Assembly (NCBI RefSeq): GCF_000935125.1
Contig: NZ_JRKI01000045.1
Span: 1 to 64,000, forward strand
DNA from: Streptomyces natalensis ATCC 27448
GTDB taxonomy: Bacteria; Actinomycetota; Actinomycetes; Streptomycetales; Streptomycetaceae
Reading direction: 5' to 3'
DNA: 64,000 nucleotides
Shown: positions 16,801-25,113 of the stretch, piece after piece
Layout: every line of letters begins with the position of its first letter
How positions within the stretch are numbered: position 1 is the stretch's first letter
Made by a program: the position numbers and the translations under genes
The notes under the pieces: model-generated
What the model was told of the DNA's origin: nothing
Databases searched by the model: none
What the model saw: only the letters and a program-made list of their open reading frames with translations

Positions 16801-17463
16801 CACCCCGTCGAACCGGCGCATTTTGAACGCCTGGTTGATCAGGTGCAGATAGTCCAGGAAGATCCCGGCGCCGGTGCCGCCGGCCACCGAGAAGGCGACG
16901 AACACATCGCAGCCGTTGACCTTGCCGCCGCCGAGTTCGCTCAGCTCACCGGCCGACTTGGCGATGGCGTCGATCGCCTGCAACAGCGGCTCCAGGACCG
17001 GGGCGAGGCTGTGCCGGAGCGTGGCGAACAGGGCGGCGCGCCCGACGGTGGGCAGCTGGCCCGCGCCGTTGTGGAGCGGGGTGACCTTGGGCTCGTCGAT
17101 GCGCGGCGGCAGCCAGTCGGCGACCTCGTCGCGCAGGCTCGCCCGGAGCATCTTGGTCACTTCCGGTGAACTGTCGAAGTTCGGCAGCAGGTTGTGGGTG
17201 GCCCGGGAGGTACGGGCGTAGGCGGCCCGCAGCGAGGGGTCCACGTTGAACTGCGGCAGCCGCTGGAGGTCGGATTCGCTGTAGTCCGCGTACACGAACT
17301 GGAGGCAGTCGGGGAGCTGGTAGGGAGCGTGGCCGCTCAGATGGCTGAGGGCGACGCCGTCCGGACCGCACAACTCGGCGCGCAGCTTGCGTTCCAGTTC
17401 GGCGCCGACCAGGCCGCCGGTGCCGCCCAGGCCGACGAAGAGCATCGGCTGGAAGATTTTCAT
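13864..17463 (-). CDS. Tubulin-like (Tubulin_2) GTP-binding protein
   Basis: A 1199-residue protein heading the four-gene unit. The N-terminus starts with a nucleotide-binding loop GLGGTGG (11-17), and SVAGGTGAG (192-200) is the tubulin/FtsZ signature T4 loop; both are hallmarks of the bacterial Tubulin-like family used in conflict systems. The next about 600 residues are helical, and the last about 130 are low-complexity: a Gly-Asp run, SDARNDAR repeats and DRDRDRD runs, encoded by 6- and 15-bp DNA repeats. ATG 17463 is chosen for GGGAGG six bases upstream; 24 residues more are possible from 17535 without such a site. The protein may polymerise on GTP binding. It lies 130 bp beyond the vWA gene, behind a terminator. 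Confidence 0.85.
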   Translation of the reverse strand: MKIFQPMLFVGLGGTGGLVGAELERKLRAELCGPDGVALSHLSGHAPYQLPDCLQFVYADYSESDLQRLPQFNVDPSLRAAYARTSRATHNLLPNFDSSPEVTKMLRASLRDEVADWLPPRIDEPKVTPLHNGAGQLPTVGRAALFATLRHSLAPVLEPLLQAIDAIAKSAGELSELGGGKVNGCDVFVAFSVAGGTGAGIFLDYLHLINQAFKMRRFDGVKIYPLVVMPSSFSSSAGGGREADLNAARALVDLFRLVDGQNAPTEGAEIGDLDHDSGLGIRYPGTTPIRLRTGILPTAFLFSPTAGIRQDDLRRSIVSLVMSLIGTELGDGRSRGRMTAADDDFQTFAASFINRGVHRSAMSPTGIGRQGVSTSLVASMTAPMDQLADLVAGRLLREAVTDLVERPRTTLRESAVPLIRQLFADSHLEELWERRQLPVPEPDPLPRGSKAIEQALGERIADMQRLLTDLQSLADRQAASMADRFAPRPAIDKLLQSVDPFLAERVVRGVPDSDDAIARLGFLGMLASRSVAPQRPPGISDQPPKTPRIKGRMAGMSPARWGDDDVQAALQQQDLWYQWRSRIVWHEAWREQQQRWQSQADAAGMDLGRLVNGFRKHSDQERKVSAQKGLELYEDRTGISYLLPPQRTLNHFYEDLVTRLIRREGLREHDDEATLLLKMIDGDTWRSVHAQSRRNPDSAVAVVKAQLEGRITRLFAESGEHLEERPLLPSMSTLLAAAAGDADATEQVSKEALDLFGRKLTGLLPVGFTPEGTGPLRVLVTYPRVQAVDEVQEYLGKALRLPSDAKNSVEYRGVESDSITVVLFRSEMSLTQVPEARKVLRQWARAKDSEQAQDVLRWRQRLGFRDSWMVSCEEDRRAILHRLLCCMWNGQVDVVDGDTASPDRVRLRLFPETGENVPGVRLRLGDFPGGVSSWAELLRSYERWTVLDDERIVEDYCRELMGTQPVGLARSGSDPHPLFVELVEKIAPRQLELLEERRERGGERVEGWVRPLWEFWAETLPAALDTEFGDQRAIQPTLRTLLEHVRGGAPKPRLRKELREPRRAAPKEDDWGTAPRAGHGDGDGDGDGDGDDDGYNGAYSDARSDIRSDARNDARSDARNDAHGDAYRDRDRDREASGDGARRPLADRDRVNGHADSADSAGADRPWAPWDDPGDPGPHGDRDRDRDRSGRNPWDGDAE
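13901..14230 (-). repeat. Simple-sequence tracts in the 3' end of the tubulin-like gene
   Basis: Three tracts: (gcggtc)n near 13901-13922 and 14062-14080, gggcatcgctgcgggcgtcgtt-type repeats near 14105-14165, and (gccatc)n near 14188-14222. All keep the reading frame (units of 6 or 15 bases) and code for Arg-Asp, Ser-Asp-Ala-Arg-Asn and Gly-Asp repeats. They could change length by slippage. Confidence 0.75.
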
Positions 17464-17557
17464 GGGGTGCCTCCCGCTTGCGGCCGTATCGGCGGCCGGT
17501 TCGTCCTCGGTCCGTCTGTGGATTGCCCGCGGCACGGCGGCCGCGGCGCTGTGTGCG

Positions 17558-17587
17558 GGGCGGGCCGGTGACCGTACCGGCCCGCCC
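17558..17587 (-). terminator. Hairpin terminator after the vWA gene
   Basis: Perfect 12-bp arms GGGCGGGCCGGT / ACCGGCCCGCCC around a 6-base loop, starting 7 bases past the vWA stop on the minus strand. No T-run follows, as is usual for this group. It separates the vWA transcript from the tubulin-like operon. Confidence 0.7.
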
Positions 17588-17593
17588 TTCGCC

Positions 17594-19915
17594 TCACCGG
17601 TACGACTCGTAGGCGCTCGCGCCGCCGCCCTCGGGGGCCACGGGCGCGGTGGGGGTCGTGGTGGTCCGGCTCCCGGGCCGGGAGGGCCGTGGGCGGCGGC
17701 CCTTGGGGGTGCGGGTCTCCTCGCCGAGCGAGAGGCTCAGCGCATCGGTCAGCGGGGCACTGCCGTGGGCGGGCAGCCGGGTCCGGCCGCCGCCGCGCTT
17801 GCGCAGCCACGCGCCGCCCTCGGGGCTGCGCTGGACCGCGTACGGGCCGTGGCTGCGCCGTTCGATGCGCGGGCTGTGGTGCGGTTCGACGACGGCGAAC
17901 TCGTACCACTGCTTGTGCCCGTGCCCGGCCGGGTGCGTGGCGAGGACGTCGCCCTTTTCGGAGACCAGCTGGAGCACCAGGCCGTACGGGTCGCGGCGGC
18001 TGCGGCGCTGCCGCAGCCAGGCGAGGGCCGCCGCGACGGCCGACGCGAGCACCGCGGCGGCGGTCACGAACGCCCACCAGTACTCCTCCCAGACGCCGGG
18101 CTCCGGCGTCACCTGCACGCTGAGCGGGGAGCGCACCAGGGGCCGGTCGTGGTCGGTGGTGTCGACGACCGTGACGGTGCCGCCGAGCCGCAGGCCGTCG
18201 CCGAGGTGGTCGCCGAAGGCGGTTGCGGGGGCGACGGCGAGCGTCACGTTCCGGGTGCCGGACTCGCCGGGCTTGACGGTGATCTCGGCGGGGCTGATCG
18301 AGAGCAGGCCGGGTTGGAGGTCGGCAACGGACAGCCGCAGGGTGTGCGGGCTGTTGCCGGTGTTGTGGACGGCCAGCGTGCCGGCGACCGTGGTGCCCGG
18401 GTGGGTCGTCGCCGGGTGCAGGGTGAGCGCGGTGGTGACGGGCAGCACGCCCGGTGCGACCTGGCCGCTCTCGCTGCGGGTGTCGGCGCTCAGCCCGGAG
18501 GCGGTCAGCGTGCCGCTCACCTTCAGCGTGCCCTTGGCGCTCTTGGGGATCGTCACGGAACCGGTGAAGGAGCCGTCGCTGCCCTTGGGGTCGGGCCCCT
18601 TGCCGTCGTCGGTGAGCCGCAGCATCTGCGGGGCGAAGCCGTCACCAGTCAGTTCGCTGCGGACCCGCAGTCCCGCGTAGTCGGCCGGGTCCTTGATCTC
18701 GTAGCCCTCGCGGGTCTGGAGCCGCATGGTGACCGTGGCGCGCTGGCCGGCCTGCGGCGACGGCGGGTCCATGGTGAGGGAGCCGCGCAGTTCGCCCTGC
18801 CACAGCACGCTGACCCCGACGGGCAGCGAGCGGTGTCCTTCGGGGGCCTCGGCCTTCACCTTCCAGACGCCGGGCACCGGGTCGGTGATCTTCAGCGCCT
18901 CGACGGCGTCATCGGCACCCGCCAGCTCGAACCGCGACTTGTGGTACGTCCCCGAGGTGGGGACCTGGTGGCCGCTCGGGTCGAAGTAGGTGATCGACAC
19001 CGCGGGGTCGCTCTTGTCGACGACGATGCTGCCCACGGTCGCCAGCGGCGAGATGCCGACCTCCAGTGTCGCGGGCGGCAGTTGGCTGGTGCCCTGGTCG
19101 TAGCGCAGGCAGTGCGCGGCGGCGAAGATCTTCTCCAGCACCGGGCCGACGTCCTTGGCGCCCGAGACCTTGTCGGCCTGGGGGCGGGCGGAGGGCAGTT
19201 CGACACAGCCCTTCTGGTAGCCGCCGGCGGCCATGTGGTCGAGCTGTGCCTTGTCGGGGGCGGGTCCGAAGCCCAGCGGCCAGATCTGCACCCCGTGCGC
19301 GGCGGCGTCCTTGAGCTCCAGGTCCAGCTGCCGCTGCCCCTCGTCCTTGCGGTGCGCGGGGTCGCCGTACTGGGGGCTGCCGGTGACGTCCAGCTCCCCG
19401 TCGGTGAGCAGGAACAGCACCCGGGGCGCCGACGGGTCGGTGCCGGTGCTCAGTTCGTGCACACCCTGGCGTATCGCGCTGGGGAAGTCGGTGCCGGTGC
19501 CCTCGCCCTTCTTGCGGCTGCGCAGCTTGCCGACGCATCCGCCGATCGACTCGCGCCCGGCCGCATCCAGCGCGGTCCGCCGGCACACCGGGTCCACCGC
19601 GTGCTGGTCACCGGATTCGGCGGCGGCGAAGCCGAAGACCGTGACATGGGAGGCCGAGGAGACATCACCCACCGCGATGCGCGCCGCGGCGGCCTTCTCG
19701 GCCGTCATGTCCTCGGCCGCAAGGCTGGCCGACTCGTCCACGGCGACCGCGTAGTTGACCGACTTGAAGGCCGGTGCGGACGCCGCCACCGGCACCGGTT
19801 CCTGGCCGGCGGGTGCCAGCAGGGATATCAGCACCACGGCGCCGCCCAGCACACGGACCGCACCGCGGCGCGCCCGGCCCCTTCGTTCCCGCCGTCTTCT
19901 CCTGACTGTTCCCAC
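17594..19915 (-). CDS. vWA-domain secreted/membrane-anchored protein
   Basis: A 773-residue protein with an Arg-rich N-terminus and a signal helix (about 20-36, LGGAVVLISLLAPAG). The von Willebrand A domain follows with the MIDAS motif DESAS at 60-64, a TxxDF near 143 and LLTDGELD near 170. Then come two or three Ig-like beta domains (about 300-620), one transmembrane helix (AFVTAAAVLASAVAAALAWL, about 640-660) and a cytoplasmic tail of about 110 residues ending in basic and Pro/Thr-rich sequence. The vWA and Ig parts should face outside. GTG 19915 has AAGGGG six bases upstream. It stands alone between two hairpins within the island and could link the outer surface to the inner machinery. Confidence 0.8.
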   Translation of the reverse strand: MGTVRRRRRERRGRARRGAVRVLGGAVVLISLLAPAGQEPVPVAASAPAFKSVNYAVAVDESASLAAEDMTAEKAAAARIAVGDVSSASHVTVFGFAAAESGDQHAVDPVCRRTALDAAGRESIGGCVGKLRSRKKGEGTGTDFPSAIRQGVHELSTGTDPSAPRVLFLLTDGELDVTGSPQYGDPAHRKDEGQRQLDLELKDAAAHGVQIWPLGFGPAPDKAQLDHMAAGGYQKGCVELPSARPQADKVSGAKDVGPVLEKIFAAAHCLRYDQGTSQLPPATLEVGISPLATVGSIVVDKSDPAVSITYFDPSGHQVPTSGTYHKSRFELAGADDAVEALKITDPVPGVWKVKAEAPEGHRSLPVGVSVLWQGELRGSLTMDPPSPQAGQRATVTMRLQTREGYEIKDPADYAGLRVRSELTGDGFAPQMLRLTDDGKGPDPKGSDGSFTGSVTIPKSAKGTLKVSGTLTASGLSADTRSESGQVAPGVLPVTTALTLHPATTHPGTTVAGTLAVHNTGNSPHTLRLSVADLQPGLLSISPAEITVKPGESGTRNVTLAVAPATAFGDHLGDGLRLGGTVTVVDTTDHDRPLVRSPLSVQVTPEPGVWEEYWWAFVTAAAVLASAVAAALAWLRQRRSRRDPYGLVLQLVSEKGDVLATHPAGHGHKQWYEFAVVEPHHSPRIERRSHGPYAVQRSPEGGAWLRKRGGGRTRLPAHGSAPLTDALSLSLGEETRTPKGRRPRPSRPGSRTTTTPTAPVAPEGGGASAYESYR

Positions 19916-19956
19916 GGCCGTCCCCTTATTTCGTCTTGTGCGTTGTGTGCGTTGTG

Positions 19957-19979
19957 CCGCGCCGTCGCCGACGGCGCGG
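19957..19979 (-). terminator. Hairpin terminator after the PycTM-like gene
   Basis: Ten-bp arms CCGCGCCGTC / GACGGCGCGG with a 3-base loop, 13 bases past the stop of the Pycsar-type effector gene. It ends the four-gene cyclase operon before the vWA gene. Confidence 0.6.
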
Positions 19980-19991
19980 GCCGGCCACCGG

Positions 19992-20543
19992 TCAGCGCGT
20001 GGTCAGACTCCAGGCCAGTGCCAGCGCCGCCGACGGGGCCAGTGCGCCCACCGCCCAGCGGATGGCCCGGTATTTGGCGGACAGGATCGCGCTGACGTCC
20101 ACGGCCTGGACGAGCAGCCAGCGGGCCGGATCGCGCCCGGCCTCGGCGACCTCGGCGGACAGCCGCGCCAGATCGTGGGGAGGCAGCAGATCGCCGAAGA
20201 ACGTCACCCCGTCCTGCGTGCGGATCGTCGTGGTGCGCGGCATCAGCGCCCGGACCAGCGCGGTCACCGCGACCGCCCAGAGCACTCCCGCGACGATCAG
20301 CGGAATGTCGGCGGGCCCGCGCCAGTCGGGCGCGCCGTGCCCTCCGATCAGGAAGGCGGGCAGCGCCAGCGCCCCGGAGAGCAGGACCGCCGCCTTCGAG
20401 TCGGCCCGGCCGAGGTCCTCCCGGACGGTGTTCAGCAGCCGTTCGGCGATGCGCTCCCCCGTCCGGTCGTGGCCGTGCTGACCCCCGTCCGGCACCGTCA
20501 CGACCGGATCGGGGGAGGTCGGTGCCCCGCCGTCGGCGGTCAT
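19992..20543 (-). CDS. Pycsar-type membrane effector (PycTM-like)
   Basis: A 183-residue protein with two N-terminal and one C-terminal transmembrane segments (about 51-70, 80-100, 163-180). It carries the family marks of Pycsar transmembrane effectors: ADSKAAVLL before the first helix (47-55), FFGDLL (115-120) and a helix SAILSAKYRAIRWA (151-164) before the last membrane segment. In Pycsar, such proteins are activated by cyclic pyrimidine nucleotides and damage the inner membrane, aborting infection. The ATG at 20543 shares its A with the stop of the SPFH-like gene (TGATG), so it is the translationally coupled last gene of the cyclase operon. Which nucleotide it responds to cannot be read from sequence. 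Confidence 0.75.
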   Translation of the reverse strand: MTADGGAPTSPDPVVTVPDGGQHGHDRTGERIAERLLNTVREDLGRADSKAAVLLSGALALPAFLIGGHGAPDWRGPADIPLIVAGVLWAVAVTALVRALMPRTTTIRTQDGVTFFGDLLPPHDLARLSAEVAEAGRDPARWLLVQAVDVSAILSAKYRAIRWAVGALAPSAALALAWSLTTR

Positions 20544-21622
20544 CAGTCCTCCTCCGCCCAGGACCATCCGTCGTCGCGGCTGCGGCTGCGGCGGCGGGGC
20601 GGCTCCGGTTCGGCGTCCTCGTCCTCGTGCGACGGGGAGTCCTTGTGCAGCGGGGAGGGGCGCCCGGCCCGGGTGGGCGGTTCGTCGGCCACCCAGTCCG
20701 GGACGAACGGCTCGGGCTCGCCCGGCTCCAGCTGCGGGGTGTTCCGGCGCGCGGGCAGCGCGCCGATGGGGCCCTGGACGCTGTGGCGGCCCCGGTTGAG
20801 CAGCTGGAGCGCCTGCGTCTCCACGTCGGTGGAGTGGATCTGGCCGCTCTCGACCATGGCGAAGAGCCGGTCGACCCGTTCCTTCTCGTCCGCTCTGCCC
20901 TCCTGGCGGATCTTCTCCAGGAACTCCTTGGCAGCCTCGGGTTCGGCCGCCAGCATGTAGCTGAGCTGGTCCAGCTCCCCGCCCTGCAACATCGTCCGGA
21001 ACGTGTTCTGGTGCACCCGGGTCACCTCCGCCGAGGCGTGTGCATCGCGGATGCCGTCCATGTGATGGATCGTCTTGTCGTCCACCCGCAGGCGGACGTA
21101 CAGCCGCACCCGCAGGCCGAGGTCGGCGCCCAGGTCGTCCCAGCGCCCGCTGGCGCAGTTGCGGGTGATGGCGCGGTCGGCCTGTTCGGCCTTGGCCACC
21201 GGGAACTCCGCACTGACCTCGCGCAGCCGCTCCAGGGTGGGGGCGGTGAGCCGCTTGGCGACATCCGTCACCACCTCCGTCGCGGCCAGATGCGGGTCGC
21301 TGACGGTCCAGTGGATGTCCACCTCGGCCTTGAAGAACGTGGTGCCCCCGGCGGCCGGCAGTTCCATGTGGAGCGTCGTCTCGAAGGTGCCGAGCGCGAT
21401 CTCGCAGACGGTGTGCGGCCGGGCCAACGCCCGTTTGTCGTGGTGCCGGATGCCGGAGACGGTGGCCACGCTGTAGCCGCCGTTCCGGTAGAACAGCACC
21501 GAGGCCGTCCGGGCGCTCGTATGCCGGAAGGGGCCCGCCGGCGCGTACTCCCGCAGGAACGGGCCCGCCGGCCCGGTGCCGGCCGCTTCCCCGGCCACCG
21601 CCGCGTCCTCGTGCTCAATCAT
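20543..21622 (-). CDS. SPFH/stomatin-like protein
   Basis: A 359-residue protein. The middle (about 30-210) has the beta strands then helix of an SPFH/band-7 domain (TASVLFYRNGGYSV, FFKAEVDIHWTVSDPHLAA, then a long helix before LGLRVRLYVRLRVDD). A charged helical region follows, and the last 70 residues are disordered (Pro, Arg, Ser, Asp). No membrane helix is seen, unlike most stomatins, so it would join the membrane through partners or as an oligomer. ATG 21622 has AGGAGGAG five bases upstream and overlaps the end of the NTPase gene by 8 bp. SPFH scaffolds could cluster the effector in the membrane; this is inference. Confidence 0.65.
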   Translation of the reverse strand: MIEHEDAAVAGEAAGTGPAGPFLREYAPAGPFRHTSARTASVLFYRNGGYSVATVSGIRHHDKRALARPHTVCEIALGTFETTLHMELPAAGGTTFFKAEVDIHWTVSDPHLAATEVVTDVAKRLTAPTLERLREVSAEFPVAKAEQADRAITRNCASGRWDDLGADLGLRVRLYVRLRVDDKTIHHMDGIRDAHASAEVTRVHQNTFRTMLQGGELDQLSYMLAAEPEAAKEFLEKIRQEGRADEKERVDRLFAMVESGQIHSTDVETQALQLLNRGRHSVQGPIGALPARRNTPQLEPGEPEPFVPDWVADEPPTRAGRPSPLHKDSPSHEDEDAEPEPPRRRSRSRDDGWSWAEED

Positions 21623-24137
21623 GGCTCTCCTCCTGGTCCCTCTCGCCCGTCCGGTCCCGCTCCCCGACGGCGAGCCACCACAAGGAGCGCGCCTGCGCAT
21701 CGGGGAGCGGATTGTCCGGATCGTTCATCATGCGGCGCAGCAGCCAGTCCAGCCGCCGGCGGTCGTGCGCTTCGGGCATCAGCACGGGCAGCAGCGCCGC
21801 CAGACCCGGCTGCGTCCACGGCGTGCCGTCCTTGCGCACGGCGGAGCGCAGCAGGGCCTCCAGCGCGTCCATCGCCACCTCCTGTGACCGCGCGGTGTTG
21901 AGCGCGGTCCACATCAAGTCGGCCATCGGACGCACGAGTTCGGGCCGCGCGGCGGCGAGCGCGAGCGGCAGCGGCCAGTCGCCGCGGTCGCCCGGCGTGG
22001 GGGCGGGTTCGTCGTGCAGCACCTCGTCCACATCGGTCACGGCGAGCCGGACGGTGGTCACCAGACCGAGGTCCTGGTACGCCTCGCGCTTGTGGTGGGT
22101 CCACTCGGCCATCCGCCGCAGCACCCTCGCACTGTCCGGGAGCGCCAGCAGGCGGACGACGTTGAACGCGGCGACGGCCAGCTGTTCGCCGTCGTCGCGC
22201 ACCCCGATCCGGGCCAGCGCGTCGAGGGCGTCGTCGGTGGTGGCCGCGGCGTTGCCGTAGCCGAGCGCCATCGCCGCGGTCCAGCGCAGGGACTTGGTCC
22301 CGTACCGGCTCCAGTCGTCGACGAGTTTGCGCACCGCCTTGTGGTGCGAGGCGTGGCCGGCGGCCTGGTCGATCGTGGTGGCCGCGAAGATCTTCCGTCG
22401 CTGGGTGGACGCCTCGGCGAGCGGGCGGATCAGCTCCGCGTACCCGTGGTCGAAGTCCCGTACGCACAGCTCCCCGGCGGCCACCGCGGCGCGCATCCAC
22501 ACCTGGGGCCGGGGGTCGTCGGCCAGCAGCCGCAGCCAGCGGACGACCGGTGCCCGGACGGGGAAGTGACGGTCCCAGATCTCGGCCAGCACCGCCGACG
22601 GCAGCGCGGCACCGCGGTACCAGATCAGCTGGGCGGCCACCTCGGCGCCGGCCACCTCGACCCGGCCGTCGGTCAGTTCGGCCCGCGAGAGCGCCCGGTC
22701 GGATTCCGGGTCGTCGCAGAACAGCGGGCGGGCGGGGGTGGTGTCCGGATCGCTCTGTACGGACAGCTCCCAGGTCAGCAGGTGCGCGGCGGCGGCGACG
22801 GCGCTGTGCGAGGCCCCGCCCAGTACGGCGAGGGCGATACGGAACGCCACCGGGTGGAACAGGGCCGCCGTCCCGGGCCGCCGTACCGTGCTCCCGTCCG
22901 TGGCGGGCGGGGGCACGGCCAGCGCCCGGTCCACGCCGGCGAACCACTCATGGGCCTGTGCCGCGGCGAGGCTGCGGCAGCCGGCCAGCAACTCCTCGTA
23001 GGAGACGTCCTCCAGCAGATGCCCGGCCAGCAGCGAGGCCAGCAGCTCGGCCTCGGCGGGGCGCAGGTCCGTCAGCCCGACCGCGTCCCTGACCTCCTTG
23101 CGGTCCGCCAGCTCCTCCGCGCGGCTCAGCAGTTCCGCGATCCGCGCACCGCCGTCCGGCGCGCCGGGCCCGGCCGCGGCGGCATGGTCCTCCAGCCGCT
23201 CCCGCAGCCGGGTGGTCAGCAACTCCTGGGTGGGCACCGGCGGGCAGAGCATCCCGTACCGCCCGGCCAGCAGCGGGTTCGCCGTCGATCCGACCGTCAC
23301 GACGATCACCGCGAACGAGGCGCGCTCGTCCAGTGCCGCGGCCAGCCGGTCCAGATCCATCGCGTCCGGCGGCTGCGCACCGGGGGTGGTGAGGGCGAGT
23401 TCGAGCAGGTACCCGGTGCCGTGCCGCTTCTCCAGCGAGCCGGCCAGCCCGCGTACCCCGCCGTCCGAGCCGTTCCCGCCGTCCGGATCGACCCGCAGCA
23501 CCCGGGGGCCGGCGCCGGACTCGGTGCCCTCCTCCGCGGGCGCGGTGACCTCGTCGAGGAGGGACAGCGCGGTGCTGGTGCGTCCGGTGCCGGGGGCGGC
23601 GCCGAGCACCAGCAGCCGACGGGCCCGGAGCGCGGTGCGCAGCCGCAGGTACCCCTCCGGCTCCACATGGACCCGGCGCAGCCTGCGCAGTTCCTCGTCG
23701 GGCACCGGGCCGCTGCGCAGCCCCGCGGTGGACTGCCGGGCGTCCATCCGCAGATGGATGTCGCCGATATGGGCGCTCTGGATGAACGAGCGGTCGAAGC
23801 TGTTCAGGTCGCGGCCGGTGTCGAACAGCATCCGGGTGGAGCGCCGGGCCCGCGAGGCGGCGGCGAGGTCGGTGGGCCCGTCCTCGCTCTCCTCCCCGGC
23901 GAGCGGGTCGCGGGTGTGCTCCTTGAACCGCCCCGCGGCGCGCTCCCGTTCGTTCTCCTTCTCCGCCGCCTCGCTGTCGGCGGACTCCCCGCCGCCGTCC
24001 CCCTTGCCCTCTTCCGCGCGCTCCTTGCCGTCCCGCTCCTCGCCCCTGGCCTTGTTGCCGGCCTCGGGGGACGGTCCGTCGGACGCCTTGTGCGGTGCGG
24101 GGTCGGCGGAGCCGCCCGCCTGCTGTTCGTCGGCCAT
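21615..24137 (-). CDS. P-loop NTPase with HEAT-like repeats
   Basis: An 840-residue protein. The first 90 residues are a charged, disordered tail (Glu, Lys, Gly, Asp). A short HIGDIHLRM segment (123-131) comes before a P-loop domain with Walker A GAAPGTGRTST (179-189), a possible Walker B in FAVIVVTVG, and a helical lid. From about 430 the chain is alpha-helical with repeat units (LRLLADDPRPQVWMRAAVAAGEL, LRWTAAMALGYGNAA, LAVAAFNVVRLLALPDSARVL) like HEAT/ARM repeats. This is the general plan of STAND-type immune ATPases: a trigger switch plus a sensor superhelix. It follows the cyclase by 5 bp and overlaps the SPFH gene. Confidence 0.75.
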   Translation of the reverse strand: MADEQQAGGSADPAPHKASDGPSPEAGNKARGEERDGKERAEEGKGDGGGESADSEAAEKENERERAAGRFKEHTRDPLAGEESEDGPTDLAAASRARRSTRMLFDTGRDLNSFDRSFIQSAHIGDIHLRMDARQSTAGLRSGPVPDEELRRLRRVHVEPEGYLRLRTALRARRLLVLGAAPGTGRTSTALSLLDEVTAPAEEGTESGAGPRVLRVDPDGGNGSDGGVRGLAGSLEKRHGTGYLLELALTTPGAQPPDAMDLDRLAAALDERASFAVIVVTVGSTANPLLAGRYGMLCPPVPTQELLTTRLRERLEDHAAAAGPGAPDGGARIAELLSRAEELADRKEVRDAVGLTDLRPAEAELLASLLAGHLLEDVSYEELLAGCRSLAAAQAHEWFAGVDRALAVPPPATDGSTVRRPGTAALFHPVAFRIALAVLGGASHSAVAAAAHLLTWELSVQSDPDTTPARPLFCDDPESDRALSRAELTDGRVEVAGAEVAAQLIWYRGAALPSAVLAEIWDRHFPVRAPVVRWLRLLADDPRPQVWMRAAVAAGELCVRDFDHGYAELIRPLAEASTQRRKIFAATTIDQAAGHASHHKAVRKLVDDWSRYGTKSLRWTAAMALGYGNAAATTDDALDALARIGVRDDGEQLAVAAFNVVRLLALPDSARVLRRMAEWTHHKREAYQDLGLVTTVRLAVTDVDEVLHDEPAPTPGDRGDWPLPLALAAARPELVRPMADLMWTALNTARSQEVAMDALEALLRSAVRKDGTPWTQPGLAALLPVLMPEAHDRRRLDWLLRRMMNDPDNPLPDAQARSLWWLAVGERDRTGERDQEESHD

Positions 24138-24142
24138 CTGCC

Positions 24143-25054
24143 TCAGCCCTTCCGCCGCTCGGCGTCGCCGGTGGTCCGTCCGATGTGTACGGGCTGGTGG
24201 TAGACGTTCTCCCGGTGCTGGGACATGTCGCCGTGCACGGTGTAGCGGGCTCCGGAGGCGCCGGGTCCCTCGCCCGCGTCCTCGTCCTCGTCCGAGCCCG
24301 CGTCCTCGTCGCCGAACGGGTCGGCGCCCTCGTCCTGCGCACCCCTCCCGGACGTCTCCGGCCCGCCCGACTGCGGCCCGGGATCCTGCGGATGGGATCT
24401 CCCGGACGTCTCCGCGGCCGGCGGCGGATCACCGGCGCCGGGATCCGCACCGTCGGGGATCGCCGGCGCGGCCCGGCCGGGCAGGTGGAACCAGGCGGTG
24501 ACCTCGCCTTCCTTGAGCGCCAGCCGGGCGGACGCATAGCGCGCGGGTTCGATGAACTTGCCGCCGCTGCTGACCACGTCCTCGTACAGCGCCTGGGAGA
24601 CCACCAGTACGAGGTCGGCCCGCTCGGCGTCCAGCAGCTGCCGGGCGACGGGCGAGTCGGCCAGCCGGCAGGCGAGGTCGACCGCGCGCCCGCAGATGCC
24701 CCGGGGGTCGTGCCGGACCGGGCCGACATGCATGCCCACCCGCAGACCCAGCGGTACCCGCAGGGCGCGGTTCTCGTCCCGCAGGTTCTCGTGCACCTCG
24801 ACCATCCACAGGCCGAGCAGCCGGGTCACCGCGATCCGGCCGGCCACCGACAGCAGCACCCCGTCGCCGCGGTCCTCCATGTGGACGGCGTCCCGCACGA
24901 CCTTGGCGTGGGCGAGCGCCGCTTCCAGGACCCGGTAGATCCGGGCGCGCATCCGCGGCTTGTCCACGTCGTCGTACTCCCCGGACCGCCGGGCGTCGAC
25001 GCTGATCACCAACTCGTAGCGCGCTTCGGCGACATCCATCGCGTCGTGGTCCAC
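24143..25054 (-). CDS. Class III nucleotide cyclase-like protein (Pycsar-like)
   Basis: A 303-residue protein whose first 190 residues read as a class III cyclase domain: first metal Asp in VISVDARRSG (Asp20), second in RGDGVLLSV (Asp64), the GLRVGMHVGPV strand (103-113) and GRAVDLACRLAD (122-133), where the transition-state Arg is kept and the usual Asn is Asp. This pattern is like that of the small stand-alone cyclases of Pycsar, which make cCMP or cUMP. A disordered Pro/Asp/Glu linker (195-275) ends in a tail motif ENVYHQPVHIG. GTG 25054 is used because AGGGGG lies six bases upstream; an ATG at 25039 is possible. It is the first gene of a four-gene operon, 60 bp from an inverted repeat and next to a Crp-type gene. 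Confidence 0.75.
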   Translation of the reverse strand: MDHDAMDVAEARYELVISVDARRSGEYDDVDKPRMRARIYRVLEAALAHAKVVRDAVHMEDRGDGVLLSVAGRIAVTRLLGLWMVEVHENLRDENRALRVPLGLRVGMHVGPVRHDPRGICGRAVDLACRLADSPVARQLLDAERADLVLVVSQALYEDVVSSGGKFIEPARYASARLALKEGEVTAWFHLPGRAAPAIPDGADPGAGDPPPAAETSGRSHPQDPGPQSGGPETSGRGAQDEGADPFGDEDAGSDEDEDAGEGPGASGARYTVHGDMSQHRENVYHQPVHIGRTTGDAERRKG

Positions 25055-25113
25055 CTCGTGCCCCCTGTCCTGTTCACTTGCCGTCCCCCCTCAGCTTCGG
25101 GCCCGGGACGAAG

